From NCBI GenBank assembly GCA_900756715.1, contig CAAELC010000123.1, forward strand, positions 1 through 14,362: a DNA stretch of 14,362 nucleotides. Direction: 5' to 3'. Positions 13,384 to 14,362 of the stretch are shown here, piece by piece. The notes under the pieces were generated by a model. That model was given only the letters and a program-made list of their open reading frames with translations. It had not been told where the DNA came from and ran no database searches. A program made the translations under genes and the position numbers. Positions within the stretch are counted from its first letter, which is position 1, and each line of letters starts with the position of its first letter. The stretch is from an uncultured Oscillospiraceae bacterium (GTDB lineage Bacteria; Bacillota; Clostridia; Oscillospirales; Oscillospiraceae).

Positions 13384-14362
13384 TCTCCTGCCACCTTGCC
13401 TTTCATGACTTCAATGAAGGGATTGAAGTATTTGTCGTCCTTGACCACAACACCGGCCAGGCCCTTGCCGCCGTCCTTAGGACGCTTTACATCGGCGAAG
13501 ATACCCTTCTCAATGGTGGTGAACAGGCCCAGCTTCTCGATCTCAGCCAGCAGGTCGGTGGCCTTGGTCAGCACCTCGTTGGCACGGTTGCGGATGATGC
13601 CGTTCTCTTTGTAGGTCAGCTCGCTGCCCAGATCCTTCATAGTACGGAAGATGTACTGTGCGTTTTCAATGGACAGAGCGCGGTCGGACATGAAGGGCGT
13701 ATGGATGGCCTCGGTCATCATGCCCAGCAGGCACAGCCGCTGGTTGGTGAGGATGGTGACCATGTTGAACAGAGCATCCTGAATATGACCGCGGAAGATA
13801 TTGCCGGTCATGAACTTGGTGGGAGGCATGTATTTCAGAGGTGCGTTGGGGAAAATCTCACGAGCCATCTGTGCCTGTGCCAGCTCATACAGGAAGGTAT
13901 TCTCCACCGAGGGATCCATCTCAAAGGCGTGGCCCAAGCCCATCTGCTCCTCACGCATGCCGGCATCCTTGGCGAATGCCTCATTCAGGAACTGGGAGGC
14001 CAGAACCGTGTGGGCGGCAGTGATAGCATCATCGGTGGTAAGGTAGTTATCCTCACCGGTGTTGATGATGACACCGGCATAGCCGCTGATGACACGGGAG
14101 AAATACTGGTCAACAATGGTACGCTGCATGTTAATATCGCGGAACAGGATGCCGTAGAGCGCATCGTTCAGCATAACATCCAGCCGCTCCAAAGCGCCCA
14201 TTGCGGCGATTTCGGGCATGCACAGGCCGGAGCAGTAGTTGCACAGGCGGATGTAGCGGTGCTGCTCTTCGCCCACTTCGTCCAGAGCGGCGCGCATCAG
14301 GCGGAAGTTTTCCTGGGTGGCATAGGTGCCGCCGAAGCCCTCGGTGGTAGCGCCGTAAGGCA
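13380..14362 (-). CDS. kamD: Lysine 5,6-aminomutase, alpha subunit (partial, N-terminus outside window)
   Basis: About 326 C-terminal residues of a family of roughly 515 are present; the frame is open to the window edge, so internal methionines such as that at 14297 are not the start. Landmarks include YGATTEGFGGTYATQENFRL, RYIRLCNYCSGLCMPEIAAMGALERLDVMLNDALYGILFRDINMQRT, YFSRVISGYAGVIINTGEDNYLTTDDA and KYMPPTKFMTGNIFRGHIQDALFNM, all characteristic of the TIM-barrel alpha subunit (Lys-AminoMut_A) that carries most of the substrate, PLP-phosphate and adenosylcobalamin contacts. The stop codon TGA (13382-13380) overlaps the kamE ATG by ATGA, so the subunits are translationally coupled. Genes further upstream, where kamA and other lysine pathway genes often lie, are outside the window. 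Confidence 0.93.
   Translation of the reverse strand, partial: PYGATTEGFGGTYATQENFRLMRAALDEVGEEQHRYIRLCNYCSGLCMPEIAAMGALERLDVMLNDALYGILFRDINMQRTIVDQYFSRVISGYAGVIINTGEDNYLTTDDAITAAHTVLASQFLNEAFAKDAGMREEQMGLGHAFEMDPSVENTFLYELAQAQMAREIFPNAPLKYMPPTKFMTGNIFRGHIQDALFNMVTILTNQRLCLLGMMTEAIHTPFMSDRALSIENAQYIFRTMKDLGSELTYKENGIIRNRANEVLTKATDLLAEIEKLGLFTTIEKGIFADVKRPKDGGKGLAGVVVKDDKYFNPFIEVMKGKVAGE

Noticed and set aside
12703..13614. A 303-codon open frame on the + strand
   Set aside because: It is antisense to kamE and the end of kamD, both recognised by catalytic residues, and shows no ribosome binding site or known domain.
1..14362. CRISPR arrays, tRNA or rRNA genes, phage attachment sites
   Set aside because: No regularly spaced repeats, no tRNA-like cloverleaf with a TTCRANY arm and no rRNA sequence were seen by eye; no paired direct repeats marking an integration site were found around the mobile-element relic.

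Overview
The window looks like chromosome from a low-oxygen, butyrate-forming Gram-positive of the class Clostridia. An Oscillospiraceae-type gut bacterium is my best guess. The reasons are moderately high G+C, strong GGAGG-type ribosome binding sites, sigma-A-like promoters, short hairpin terminators, and genes for lysine fermentation and CoA transfer. The taxon is an inference from gene content, not a match.

Bases 1-3522 are a decaying accessory region on the + strand. They hold the tail of an unidentified, probably membrane, protein; two hairpins; a fragment of an IS3-type transposase; an SLC13/ArsB-NhaD permease that appears to have lost its first membrane segment; a cytidylate kinase-like gene broken by a one-base shift and cut short; the 5' part of an integrative-element replication initiator; and an unusual VirB4-type conjugation ATPase relic, in which ordered pieces of one protein survive while the parts between, including the Walker A loop, are gone.

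Bases 3519-6749 form a divergent locus. On the - strand, a MocR/PdxR-type regulator (GntR helix-turn-helix plus PLP aminotransferase-like domain) overlaps a GreA/GreB-type transcript cleavage factor by 16 bases. On the + strand, an ECF-transporter S component and a UPF0340 (YwlG) protein follow. The layout suggests PLP-sensed control of vitamin B6 or related vitamin uptake; this is inference.

Bases 6750-10500 hold two single-gene units: a membrane-anchored UDP-sugar 4,6-dehydratase of the WbpM/CapD/PglF type (- strand) and a MATE efflux transporter (+ strand). They diverge from a region with two good promoters and a palindrome, and each ends at a strong hairpin terminator.

Bases 10508-14362 are all on the - strand and are read right to left: lysine 5,6-aminomutase alpha (kamD, partial) and beta (kamE, ATGA overlap), a corrinoid adenosyltransferase (cobO/btuR), then a two-subunit acetoacetate/butyrate-type CoA-transferase (TAATG overlap). 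Together they make sense as part of lysine fermentation to butyrate: the mutase needs PLP and adenosylcobalamin, the adenosyltransferase makes the latter, and the CoA-transferase would activate the acetoacetate formed later in the pathway. The remaining lysine pathway genes are not in the window. I found no clear undescribed system. The best leads are the collapsed VirB4 gene, the regulator-greA overlap beside a vitamin transporter, the transporter-kinase pair, and the alternative RNA fold between cobO and the CoA-transferase.
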